Both the position numbers and the translations under genes were made by a program. Source: Anisakis pegreffii (lineage: Eukaryota > Nematoda > Chromadorea > Rhabditida > Anisakidae). From it: a DNA stretch of 64,000 nucleotides. The stretch spans positions 117,409 to 181,408 of the forward strand of contig JAPYMA010001343.1 in the NCBI GenBank assembly GCA_035041965.1, written 5' to 3'. Positions 23,801-36,200 of the stretch are shown one piece after another. The notes beneath the pieces were generated by a model. The model did no database searches. It was not told the origin of the DNA and worked only from the letters and a program-made list of their open reading frames with translations. The stretch's first letter is position 1. Every line of letters begins with the position of its first letter.

Positions 23801-26800
23801 GTTGCGGTCGGTAATCCCCGACGGGTCAGTAATCCCCGCAACTCGGCATTCCCCGACGGTCGGGGAACACCGCAAAGCCGTCGGTGATTACCGACCGATT
23901 TTCGGTATTCCCCTACCGTTGATGAATACCGACCCAACACTACCATGACCGGAAAAGTCTGTATCAAATAAGTCATTCTACGCTTACAGCAGTCATACCT
24001 AAAATTAATCGTTGACAGACAGCTCAAAGCAAAAAAGCCGTTATTTTGAACGAAAGAATGCATTGAATAAGCAGCAAAAATGACAGGCCCAACGAAGCGA
24101 AGATGTTCTCAGTAATTCAAAGATTTACCGCACGGATCCTTCACCAGATAGGAAAATGCTTGCAGATGAACCTACAATAACCAAACTAAATGAATAACAT
24201 GATAACCGCAATACGCGGTCCAGCAGCATACGCGAACGGAAGTTCATTCACATCACCACTCCGTGCGCAACCCGGAAAATGAGATGATTTCCGGATGTAT
24301 GCGAAGATTAAGATAGTACAGATAGATGAAAACATTTTCAGGCAACCTGTCAGCTAATGGACCGATGATTGCAAGTAAACAAGAGGCAGCACAAATAACC
24401 GCCGCAAGTGAAGCACGTAAGAAGATCTTGAACGAAACTACCATAACTCTGAAAAATGGCAATCCATTTAGACTGAATGTATCTGTAAAAATCGGACCCT
24501 TGTACAGTTTCGAAATAACCAAAGTCGCTAACGGTTCTCATTCTCCAACAGTAACTCCGTCCACTGGCAAAACAGAGAAGACGACACCTATGACATATGC
24601 GACACATACTACACCTACGACAAATACGGCACTTACGACCCCTACGACACACACGACCCCTGCGACACATGCAACACTTACGACGAATACAATGCCTACG
24701 ACACATACGACACCAACGACACATACGACGCCTACGACACATACGACACCCACGTCACATACGACACCTACGACCCATACGACATCAGCGACACATACGA
24801 CACACACGGCACCTACGACACATACGACGCCTACGATACATACCACACATACGATACATACGACACCAACGATACATACGACACCTAAGACACATAGGAC
24901 ACCTACGACACATACGACGCCTACGACACATACGACACATACGACACCTACGACACATACGACGCCTATAACACATACGACACCTACGACACATACGACA
25001 CTTGCGACACACACGACGCCTACGACACATACGACGCCTACGACACATACGACACCTACGACACATACGACGCCTACGACACATACGACACCTACGACAC
25101 ATACGACGCCTACGACACATACGACACATACGACACATACGACACCTACGACATACGACACATACGACACCAACGACACATACGACACCTACGACACATA
25201 CGACACGTACGACACATACGACGCCTACGACACCAACGATACATACGACACCTACAGCACATACGACACGTACGACACATACGACGCCTACGACACATAC
25301 TACACCTACGACACATACGACACCTACGACACATACGACACATACGACACCAACGATACATACGACACCTACGACACATACGACACGTACGACACATACG
25401 ACGCCTACGACACCAACGATACATACGACACCTACGGCACATACGACACGTACGACACATACGACGCCTACGACACATACTACACCTACGACACATACGA
25501 CACCTACGACACATACCAAACATACGACACATACGACACCTACGACACATACGACACATACGACACCAACGATACATACGACACCTACGACACATACGAC
25601 ACGTACGACACATACGACGCCTACGACACATACGACACCTACGACACATACGACACCTACGACACATACGACGCCTACGACACATACGACGCCTACGACA
25701 CATACGACACCTACGACACATACGACACCTACGACACATACGACACATACGACGCCTACGACACATACGACACATACGACACCTACGACACATACGACGC
25801 CTACGACACATACGACACATACGACACCTACGACACATACGACACATACGACGCCTACGACGCCTACGACGCATACGACACATACGACACCTACGACACA
25901 TACGACACATACGACACATACGACGCCTACGACACATACGACACATACGACACCTACGACACATACGACACCTACGACACATACGACACATACGACGCCT
26001 ACGACACATACGACACATACGACACCTACGACACATACGACACCTACGACACATACGACACCTACGACACATACGACGCCTACGACACATACGACACCTA
26101 CGACACATACGACGCCTACGACACACACGACAGCTACGACACACACGACAGCTACGACACACACGACAGCTACGACACACACGACAGCTACGACACACAC
26201 GACAGCTACGACACACACGATAGCTACGACACACACGACAACTACGACACCTAGGAAACATAGGTCAGGCAGCATAATTAGGAAACGTGGTATCAAAAAC
26301 GGTCCCCGCGGTGTTAATCGAAACCCACTCAGTATGCCTGCAGAACCTAGATCATCACATAGCCTCGATACAACCAGTGCTAAGAATTCCAACCCAGCGC
26401 AGCAAATTCACCTGAATGTAACGATGTGCAATGGTAATGAGGCAGATGCAGTAATTGTGAATGGATCGAAAACCGGTTCGTATGAAGTATCTGCAGGAAC
26501 AATAAAGCGGATGATCGAGAAGTTCAGTTGTTCAATTAAAAGTCGTATCAGTGAGAACGGCGAACATAACATGACTTTAATCATTTATGCAGATGAAGAA
26601 AATACGCCTATGAATATCACTATAGTTGGTTATTCTACTTCTCCTCCACCAACAACCACTCCTCCTTCGTCACCTCCCACGTCTCCTTCACCAACACCCA
26701 CACATACACCTACGCATGCGTCCACGGCTGCATCCACAACGCCCCCCACGGAAGCATCTAGAGTATCAGAAACGGTCGTGAACAGTACTAAAGAGCTAAA

Positions 26801-27615
26801 ATACGGTAATCCAGTTGAAATCCCTGTCGATGTACATCCTGGCTCATCGTACAGTTTCAATATAACCAACGAGGAAGATCACAAACCAACCGGCGAAATT
26901 CAAGTTAAAGTGACAATGTGCAATGCTAATGAGGGTGATGCGCAACCCGTGAATTCCTCGAAAGATGGTTTGTATGAAATTTCAGCAACTGAAATACAGC
27001 ATTTGATCATTTATTTCAATTGTTCACATAAAAGTCGAGTAAAACGTAGTCCTGGAAACGGGAAATACAAAATGTATTTATTCATCACCGGTACAAATAA
27101 AACGAGCGCGGCAAAAAATATCAGCGTAGTTGGTATAAGTACACATGCGGATGACCCTGGGACTACTCCGACCCCTAGAAGTGCGAAACCGTCAACTTCA
27201 TTAAGTGCCGGTTGGATTGTTGGAATCGTGTTTATAGCAATATTTGTGGTGACGCTGATTATTGCAATCGCTATATTTGTCTATTTTTATATGAAGAGAA
27301 GAAGAGGATCGATCAGTGAAGACCGCGAGGGTCTTTTTAAAAGGCAATCATTTGTCGACGAAGTGCTCCCTAGAACCTTGCCACTTCCAAGAATACTCGG
27401 TGATTTACCAAAAACCACAAACATCCTCCATGATCCCTGCAACCATCAATTCCCCTAGCTCACGACCCTTCAACTATCCTCAACCATCCTCAAATTATCC
27501 AATACTCAGACGTCCCAATATTCAGCCACTAGAGCCCAATATCGCATCGCCCATAAATCCGGTAACACCTAACAACAACCTCTATGAACCAAGAGGACTC
27601 AGAAGGAATTATTGA
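20864..27615 (+). CDS. Mucin-like single-pass membrane glycoprotein, 3 exons, one frameshift
   Basis: Exon 1 (20864-20909) encodes a signal peptide, MRLLLTGLLIINLCS, ending in phase 1 at GT. Exon 2 starts at 24342 after TTTTCAG and restores the codon as GGC (Gly). Exon 2 ends at 27330 (G/GTCTTT) and a 43-nt intron leads to exon 3 (27374-27615). Domain order is: half of an ectodomain module (24344-24540); a TTHTTP array (about 24590-26250); the second half of that module (about 26400-26630, two Cys); a Pro/Thr/Ser linker; a second complete module (about 26790-27140, two Cys, furin-like RVKRS); a transmembrane helix (GWIVGIVFIAIFVVTLIIAI); a KRRR stop-transfer; and a tail of about 95 residues with YSVI and NLYEP. 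Several N-glycosylation sites occur (NVT, NCS, NKT). A 2-nt deletion near 25150 breaks the frame; counting it back, the exons fit 1092 codons exactly. It is probably a heavily O-glycosylated surface protein; the family is not recognised. Confidence 0.75.
21476..22990 (-). pseudogene. RTE-like non-LTR retrotransposon in intron 1
   Basis: On the minus strand, reverse transcriptase motifs run from high to low coordinates. Near 22880 is an ITSLERVVIDRLRP stretch. A frameshift leads to KAGFQVGQSTIDQIFSLRR, then YTAFIDFACAFDSP (motif A). Motif B is GVRQGLVLGPFLVNF. The motif C region reads DLDCADDP, a variant of YADD. The thumb follows with FCYLGSITTANGD, and the C-terminus with WRDRKRNDEIY and DRTKWR near 21560. 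Stops and frameshifts at several points show decay. The 3' end at 21476-21486 carries a short TAAG repeat, as RTE-type tails do. The 5' half (endonuclease) is missing. It lies inside the large first intron of the mucin-like gene. Confidence 0.85.
23383..23475 (-). repeat. tRNA-like sequence, probable SINE head or tRNA relic
   Basis: The minus strand contains a box-B-like GAGTTCGATTCC and, about 45 nt upstream, an A-box-like GATAGTGTACTGGTG, in the order and spacing of an internal RNA polymerase III promoter. The acceptor ends do not pair well and no clean anticodon arm can be drawn, so a working tRNA is unlikely. It lies in intron 1 of the mucin-like gene. Confidence 0.4.
23631..23942. mobile_element. 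Short hAT-type MITE (312 bp)
   Basis: Termini TAGTGTTGGG and CCCAACACTA are inverted, and 8-bp target duplications CCATGACC flank them at 23623-23630 and 23943-23950. The interior is unusually GC-rich for this window and full of CCGACCG/CGGTCGG motifs in both orientations. It has no coding capacity. The termini differ from the GGGATC family, so it is a second hAT MITE family. Confidence 0.88.
24590..26250 (+). repeat. Coding minisatellite, 18-bp unit, Thr/His/Pro-rich
   Basis: The basic unit is ACGACACATACGACACCT, with 12-bp and GCC variants, encoding TTHTTP-type hexads. The 5' part (to about 24900) is degenerate; the centre is homogeneous. The 3' end (26110-26245) changes to ACGACACACACGACAGCT (TTHTTA). 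A blocked higher order is visible: about 25160-25330 and 25340-25520 are near-copies. Because the unit lacks stop codons in any frame, long spurious frames exist on both strands. Near 25150 a unit reads ACGACATACG instead of ACGACACATACG, a 2-nt loss that shifts the true frame. Confidence 0.95.
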
Positions 27616-30249
27616 AGTAACGGATTGAATCAAAGAGTTTACCCGCAAATATAATCTTAAACAACAGTGAATTTGTGATCAAATGCTTTTTGAAAACTAA
27701 ACTGTGCATTCAGCTTTTTTACGAAGGGACCATACAGCTCCGATTATACACTTCGGTACATGTGTAAATTACGTAAGAACGTGTAAATTACATTACGTAT
27801 GAACGATCACTGAAAGCGTGATCCAACAAAGAGGAAACCTTATAAAGCGAATGTAAAGTATAGTGACGTATAAATAGGAAATTCCAAGAGCAAATGCTTG
27901 AAATCCAATGAAACAATTATTATTACGAATGCAAATTCATTGCATTCGTGGTAGCAATTGTTTCTTTGTACATTATGCATCCTTATAGATGAACATGTAT
28001 CATAACGGTGATGGACCATTTCCTGAGAAAAGATTTTATCACCATAATGTCACAATGTTCAGCTGTATCTTTCATGTTTGAACATAGTCTACGAAAAACT
28101 GAAAAAAGAAGTCCCAATTTGCTATGAAAAAGCTGAATCGTATTTATCATCGTTGTCGTTGGAAAAATAATGAGGTAAAATAAAATGATTAATTTTTGAA
28201 ATAATAGACGTGTTTACAGGACATTGTATACAACAGTCTACGCGCAATGGCATTCCATTAATATCACTGGTCACTGTCCAACAAAAAATTCTCACTGGTG
28301 CACTATTGTTAGAATTTAGATCAGATTTTTGCTTTGATCACAGAAATGAAATTCATTTTTCGTGGTCACCAACGTATCACAAATTGCAACTGAAATTTTT
28401 CAGACTGCACAAACATATACAGTTTTTATTGAGTAACGCGCAATATCACTAAATCAACCATCTCCAAGAAAATAATATTCTACAGTTGTTTCCCTCGTAA
28501 TATGAACTCGGTTCCATATGGAACGTGCTCTTTTTCATGCAATTTCCAACCAAAAAATTTAAAGGCTTTGAGGAAAGGGTGTACTGATCGTGAATAGGAC
28601 GGACTTTTCTGCAATGATAACTGCTTTGCATAATTACAGGAGTGCATATGTGATGCACTTTATTTTGAATTTCAGTTATGCATTTCATTGATTGTGAGAG
28701 CATTAATTATCTGACTACGATTGAAAAATGTCAGATGATTATTCGATACTTAATCGTTATATAACACTGAAACGCTCTATTTCTCATGTCGCGATTAAGC
28801 TGCACCTACATTGCAGTTGGTACCATTCAAATATCCACGTTTTTCCCTTCAATTTGTTATTTTATTCTCGAAATGTAGTGAAAGCAGGGTCATTTCATGA
28901 AGAACATTATTCGTATTTTTTAGGCACAAAAAATGTTCTCGGTGAATAGTATCAAATTGTTATATACCATCGATTTATAATTGTATGTATTCGTGCGGGG
29001 GGAAAATTACGGTTGGAAATTATGGAAAGTGGATACCTAACCATAGGAACTGAAACCCATTTTCATGAACTAATCGAAGAACCTCCACTGAGAACTGATA
29101 TTCATTTTGCAGCAAGGAAACGAGTCCAGCATTCTTTGGACGATGTTTTTCTAAACATCGGTGTTCAAAGAATGTACCTCAGTATCATGAACGTTTTAAG
29201 AATATGAGTGATATGTAATGGACCACAAGAAGTTTTACTGGACTAAAGGAAGAACACCGTCTCTCCACACGAACATCATATACGTGTTAATCCTGGATCT
29301 TTACATCTCAGTAGTCCTATAGTCGCATTTTTTCAACTAAGATAGGATTTGGTGTTTCTGGCATAAAGATTATGAGAAGCGAAGTTATTTTCCATGATCT
29401 GAGCAAAGGAACTGCAGCAAAAACACATTCATGTTATAATATTATTTGGCATTTTTGCAATTTTTCTCAAAAAAATTGCGATGCGTTCTAAAAATTTTTT
29501 GAATTTTCTGAGCGATTTTGGGATGGAATATTCCATGAATTTTTGTAATTTCTCGTCCGAATAATCTGAAAACATTTCGAAAATCTCAGAAAGTATTTTG
29601 ATCATCCAATGGATCTATACGTACATCGAAACTTGTTCATAGCAATTTATTTCCGTTGACACTCTATGAAAGTCAATGTTTTGATTCATAATTATTTTTA
29701 CAAACTTTTATTTTATTCATCATCATATTATTATGCAGAAGATCTGGTAATTTCCGTACACGAAGTTTATAGAAAGACACACGCAATCCGAACAAAGTGA
29801 AAAGAAACCATCGCATCACACACAATCTAACGAAATATTGAAGTACTCGCTGAGACAGACGATCACAATTAAAAATTGATCAGAAATATTATTGAATATT
29901 ATCACGGTTGAGAATGGAGTTAATGATAACAACAAATAATAGCGGTAATAATAAATAATCGCAGTAACATAGCGGATTCGGATAGTGATAAATAATAACA
30001 CATTTCTGGAGAGGATGTCATAAACTTGCTACAAACGAAAACTTCAGTTGTGGCACTCTTTTCTTGGGAACAAGATAATGAATACATGAACAAATTAGCA
30101 ATTCAGATGCTTAAGATTTTCATCATTAGTAGTACGGTGCGAAGATCGTGCATAAGACATACGTGGTAATTTCATGATATGCTTTGAAAACCTATAAAAT
30201 AATCTGAATAGCTTGCATTTATGTGACGAATTTTCATGTAGAGGATAGT

Positions 30250-33150
30250 TTTTGGTTCGGTGAAGAAGACTATTGGTTCTAGAATAAATTACAGCAGAAT
30301 CCGTAGTTCTTGCTGTTGATGAAAATATCAGATGATCGTGACAAAAATAAACTTAAACATATTCATGTAATGCTCCATATAATGCTTTTCGCTTTCATCG
30401 CGGAAAAGTGGCTAGTACAAAGAAAGAAAGAAACATAGATGCCCAACCGTATAAGGATGTTCGAAATAGCGCAAATTAATGTGGTCAATATTATCGTTAT
30501 CATAGTCCTGAAGTAACATACAGCACATAAATGATTACCACTATTCGCCAGATGGGAGAGCAACATCAATTTGTTCTCGATCATGTTTTTTAAATCATTG
30601 TCGTTTATTACGGTAATTATTACCTGGCATTCAGATTGTATTCAGCAACAGATGCTCTAAAATGATGGAATTTATTCCTAAAATGAGAGGCGAGTTTCGT
30701 GATTTCGGAAGATAAAGAGAGCAGATCGGCAAATTGATATCCCAAGGAGTTATTGAATAAGAACAATAATCACAAGAAATGTACATTGCTCGACATGCTG
30801 TCACATCGATACCTTCGTTCCGATCTATCATGATGCCCAAGTATGTGTTCGCATGTCAATTAATCGTGGCCAACTGGTCAATACGCAGCACCATCTCAGT
30901 TACGTTTTTGTTCCGCAACGGTTTTTTGATTATATTCGGCTGAGTTAAATTTAACACTACGTTATCCAGTTTTTTTTCATCCAAAAAATTGTAGTAAGTT
31001 GAGAATCATCTGTCGGTTGCGCTTCGAATCCAGTCTGTTTTGAAAGGGCATTATCGTATGTCATGTGGTTGGATGTGTTGAAGTAGAGCGTTAGGTAGAG
31101 CGTTAACAACGGTCGATTTACTTACACGTACACAATAACAATAATCAGAACAAATTTAGCTTCATCATATTAGTTAAATTATGACAAGATATGAGGAAAT
31201 GATGCTGTAAAAATGACGTGAGATATTTATTACAAAAACAATATATTTTCGATACATTCAAAAATAAGATATAATAATTTCATAAGAGATAGATATTACA
31301 CACAAGATGAATCAAATAATCGTGAATATCTTTATTCACGATACAGTCAACGCCGAGGATGGAGATGATACCTAGACGTTGATGCTCAAGCTGAGGATTA
31401 CGTTGATGCTTGGGCTGAGACTGACTTTGATGCTCAGACATCGGCCGAAGTTCAGCCCGGGACTGTGGCTGACTCTCACGTATGGAGGAGCCTAATCGTG
31501 AAGATGAGGCCCCCATCAAAACCAGTTGGGCAACTTTGTTTACTTTAGCACGCTGATTAAATTCCTATGTTGATTATATGATTGCAATACATATTTCATA
31601 TTCGTAAGCGAAACATCCCACCATATTCACATTCATTGCTCATCAAATACAAAGATTTGTTCATTCTCGTTCTTGTAAAATGCTATTTTTTATTGACTTC
31701 GATTGGTAAGTGAGATTCTTGTTGTCATGGATTCGAAGGAGGGCTCGTGACTTCTTTCACAAAGCCATTCGCTCAAAGCAGAGATATAATTTCGATCTGC
31801 TGAAATTTCGATTCATTATTCTTCAATTGAAGGATTTCGTCACCAAGACAAGTTTGAGAAGGGAATAAATATTGTGGAACTCAACGAAGTTGATATATTA
31901 AGAAAAAACTTATATCGCTTCATTTCCAGTGGAACTGACTCACAGCTTTTGTTTGCAATTCCTAAGATATAAAAACATAAGTCTGAGACTGGTGTGTAGA
32001 TTCGTTCAGATAAACATGCCACAAGGAGACTAATCTTCATAGGTGTCGAAATTGTCTGATTCAGGCAATCGAAAAATGGCGTGAACTAGCTGCAGGAGCT
32101 CTAATTGAAGGACTACCTCTGCAGATGGGATTAAATGTTGTGTGAAATTTTTCATCTAATGTGAGCAAAGTTCGACTTGTGTTTGTGCTATATATGAATG
32201 CATCTTTGATAGAATCGACTTTTCGTCTTCGTCGTACTCAATGAAGAAGATCAAAAGATTCACAGTCAATGGTCTTCAAACAATTTCTGACGTTTTTCCC
32301 GTTAATAGTCATCTTAAATTCGGCGTGTGTTAATCATGAGTCAACGGTGAGCACACACTGGGTGATGGTATCATTTTGTTGATTATCGATACTTGTTGTT
32401 GAGGGAAACAGCAAGCTACGCATGCCAATGAATTTATTGAATGTGATATGCATTGAACATGAAAGATGGGCACAGTGAAAGCTCACGAGGAAATTTGTTG
32501 CAGACTTTGGGTGAACAAGATAATTGGATAGTTATTGGAAGACGTTAGCAATAAAATCTTGCAAATATCACGACGTGATTGCAACGAGGATATCCATTCA
32601 TAACTACAAACAGAATCAAACGAATAATTTCGATGATATTGCTGGCAATTGCATAGGAACGCATGGCCGGTATTCATTTGAATGGAAATGAGAAGATTCA
32701 CGATAATGTCGCAAATTATTGTTGGCATGAAAACATCCCAGAAGCAATAACGATAGAATGGATTGATGAAATGTATTTGAAAGCGGAGAAGTGTAGATGT
32801 AGTGTCCGATGTATATCACAATAATAATTATGATGTGTAGTTTTCACGGAACCCATTTATTTCGGTTGGCATATTCCTTCAATACACCACAACACATAGT
32901 CACATTCATCATCACTTGTACCTTCAAATATTATAATTGGGTGAATCGTAAAGTAATCAAAATTTGGAAGCTCATTGAAAATGTCTTCCATCGAATGGCT
33001 AATGTTCATTCTACAATGCGGCGACAATTTTTCAAACATCGGGGTTTCTCAAACCCAAGCTCGAAAAATTATGTCTTCGGGCAGCGAATATAACTTTTTA
33101 AAAGCGTTCCGTTAGCTCGACGAGAAGACAAATCAAATTTAAAACCCGTT
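30250..33150. other. Intergenic, no confident gene
   Basis: I see no recognisable domain in this stretch. One short feature stands out at 31340-31450: three 24-bp units around GATGCT, open on both strands (Asp-Ala-rich on plus; Gln/Ser/Pro-rich on minus, where an MGASSS start could serve for N-myristoylation). Without a splice context I do not call it a gene. Confidence 0.4.
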
Positions 33151-33282
33151 TTTAATCTGAAATATTATATGGACAGTTGCGGCCGCACTCACGGCACCAA
33201 TCGCAACCAGCCACCAAACAGTGGTGACAAGATTGGTGATCTTCCCTAGCGAGATTTACAACGCATAATTGAAGTAACTTAC

Positions 33283-36200
33283 ACGTTTTACGTGACGACG
33301 AGCCATTTTCAGCAACTCTGCAGATTCCATTGATGCAGAATTCGGTGTCCTCACATTGGTAATCTTGAGTACCTGAAACCAAAATAAATCAGTAGTATAT
33401 CAAATCATCAATCGCGGTATTGATCTCGAAAGTATCAACATGCTGAGATAAGTAACTGGTAGTTGAATATCTGGAATTTATTAATGGAATGGGCAAATGA
33501 AAAAGGACCTACACACTCTTTCCCCGCTTGATCCTTTGCCCTCTGGAGCAGGAGAAAAGTATCTGGTATCTAGCGTGCAGATTCCGTTTATGCAGAATTC
33601 GGTATCCTCACATTGGTAATCTTGAGTACCTGAAACCAAAATAAATCAGTAGTATATCAAATCATCAATCGCGGTATTGATCTCGAAAGTATCAACATGC
33701 TATGATAAGTAACTGGTAGTTGAATATCTGGAATTTATTACTGGAATGGGCAAATCAAAAAGGACTTACACACTCTTTCCCCGCTTGATCTTTTGCCCTT
33801 TGGAGCAGGAGAAAAGTATCTGGTATCTAGCGTGCAGATTCCGTTTATGCAGAATTCGGTATCCTCACATTGGTAATCTTGAGTACCTGAAACCAAAATA
33901 AATCAGTAGTATATCAAATCATCAATCGCGGTATTGATCTCGAAAGTATCAACATGCTATGATAAGTAACTGGTAGTTGAATATCTGGAATTTATTACTG
34001 GAATGGGCAAATCAAAAAGGACTTACACACTCTTTCCCCGCTTGATCTTTTGCCCTTTGGAGCAGGAGAAAAGTATCTGGTATCTAGCGTGCAGATTCCG
34101 TTTATGCAGAATTCGGTATCCTCACATTGGTAATCTTGAGTACCTGAAACCAAAATAAATCAGTAGTATATCAAATCATCAATCGCGGTATTGATCTCGA
34201 AAGTATCAACATGCTATGATAAGTAACTGGTAGTTGAATATCTGGAATTTATTACTGGAATGGGCAAATCAAAAAGGACTTACACACTCTTTCCCCGCTT
34301 GATCTTTTGCCCTTTGGAGCAGGAGAAAAGTATCTGGTATCTAGCGTGCAGATTCCGTTTATGCAGAATTCGGTATCCTCACATTGGTAATCTTGAGTAC
34401 CTGAAACCAAAATAAATCAGTAGTATATCAAATCATCAATCGCGGTATTGATCTCGAAAGTATCAACATGCTATGATAAGTAACTGGTAGTTGAATATCT
34501 GGAATTTATTACTGGAATGGGCAAATCAAAAAGGACTTACACACTCTTTCCCCGCTTGATCTTTTGCCCTTTGGAGCAGGAGAAAAGTATCTGGTATCTA
34601 GCGTGCAGATTCCGTTTATGCAGAATTCGGTATCCTCACATTGGTAATCTTGAGTACCTGAAACCAAAATAAATCAGTAGTATATCAAATCATCAATCGC
34701 GGTATTGATCTCGAAAGTATCAACATGCTATGATAAGTAACTGGTAGTTGAATATCTGGAATTTATTACTGGAATGGGCAAATCAAAAAGGACTTACACA
34801 CTCTTTCCCCGCTTGATCTTTTGCCCTTTGGAGCAGGAGAAAAGTATCTGGTATCTAGCGTGCAGATTCCGTTTATGCAGAATTCGGTATCCTCACATTG
34901 GTAATCTTGAGTACCTGAAACCAAAATAAATCAGTAGTATATCAAATCATCAATCGCGGTATTGATCTCGAAAGTATCAACATGCTATGATAAGTAACTG
35001 GTAGTTGAATATCTGGAATTTATTACTGGAATGGGCAAATCAAAAAGGACTTACACACTCTTTCCCCGCTTGATCTTTTGCCCTTTGGAGCAGGAGAAAA
35101 GTATCTGGTATCTAGCGTGCAGATTCCGTTTATGCAGAATTCGGTATCCTCACATTGGTAATCTTGAGTACCTGAAACCAAAATAAATCAGTAGTATATC
35201 AAATCATCAATCGCGGTATTGATCTCGAAAGTATCAACATGCTATGATAAGTAACTGGTAGTTGAATATCTGGAATTTATTACTGGAATGGGTAAATCAA
35301 AAAGGACTTACACACTCTTTCCCCGCTTGATCCTTTGTCCTCTGGAGCAGGAGAAAAGTATCTGGTATCTAGCGTGCAGATTCCGTTTATGCAGAATTCG
35401 GTATCCTCACATTGGTAGTCCTGGGTGCCTTAAAAGAAAAGCCTCAGTATATTAGTTGTTCCGTTCAATCATAAATTTTCTTCGCGTACTGGTTCTGTAA
35501 GTGAGAATGTACTGATTTCGCTGGGAGTAACCGTTAGAGAAGATGTTCCGTTCGCATGTAATCGACAGCAGAAAAGAACTTACACACTTTCTGCCCACTG
35601 GAGCGTTTGCTTTTTGAGGCTGGGGCGACTCTGCAGATTCCGTTAATGCAGAATTCGGTATCCTCACATTGGTAATCTTGAGTGCCTTAAATGAAGAAAA
35701 TCACGGCTTTTGAAAAAGGAAAACTAGTCATCTCCATCAGATGATGAATTTTTTCTGTTCATTGTTCAAACCCACTTATTCGTTGACCTTTATCAACAAG
35801 TGACTAGTAATTAATCAGATGGAAGTGAGTGTTTGAGGAGGCCTCCTCAGTCTTTGACCGATATCTTGATAGGTAACACTCACATGTTCTTTCGTTGCTG
35901 GAGCGTCGGAATCTTCTGGCAGAGTTTCCTTGCGTGCAGATACCATTGATACAGAACTCATTTTCTTCGCATTCGTAGTCCTGAGTGCCTTAAAAGAACA
36001 AAACCAGCCGTTACCACAGTTGCTGCGTTAAATTTTTTTTCGTTTCCACCACCGATTCATCGTACAAGTGTGGTAGCATAATGGAATTAACTGCATATGG
36101 AAGCATACTTCCTGAAAAGAAACCACAACCAAATGGCACTCACATACTCTTTGCTGATCACCAGACTGGCAAATTCCGTTGATACAGAATTCGGTGTCCA

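Larger units (their letters stand above)
17390..30250 (+). repeat. Segmental duplication copy C (intact mucin-family locus)
   Basis: This is the third and longest copy of the tandem segment, holding the complete gene at 20864-27615. Its 3' flank (28140-30240) aligns with 13380-17390 in copy B and partly with 5690-8503 in copy A. Its length is increased by a hAT MITE (18148-19160), a duplicated MITE interior (17742-18125), a non-LTR insertion (21476-22990) and a short MITE (23631-23942). Positions 27616-30250 contain no gene that I can see, only 3' flank shared with the other copies. Confidence 0.65.

Noticed and set aside
24597..25150. Plus-strand His/Arg/Leu repeat frame
   Set aside because: It is another frame of the same minisatellite. 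The true frame is fixed by the signal exon upstream and the transmembrane end downstream.
24785..26392. Long minus-strand frames of Val/Cys/Gly or Arg/Cys/Met repeats across 24538-26392
   Set aside because: They are the complement of the TTHTTP minisatellite, whose unit lacks stops in any frame. No start, splice site or non-repeat domain supports them.
33344..35430. CRISPR-like regular spacing of a repeat
   Set aside because: The 257-bp units are exon plus intron of a eukaryotic gene with splice sites. There are no short repeats with unique spacers, and the genome is animal.
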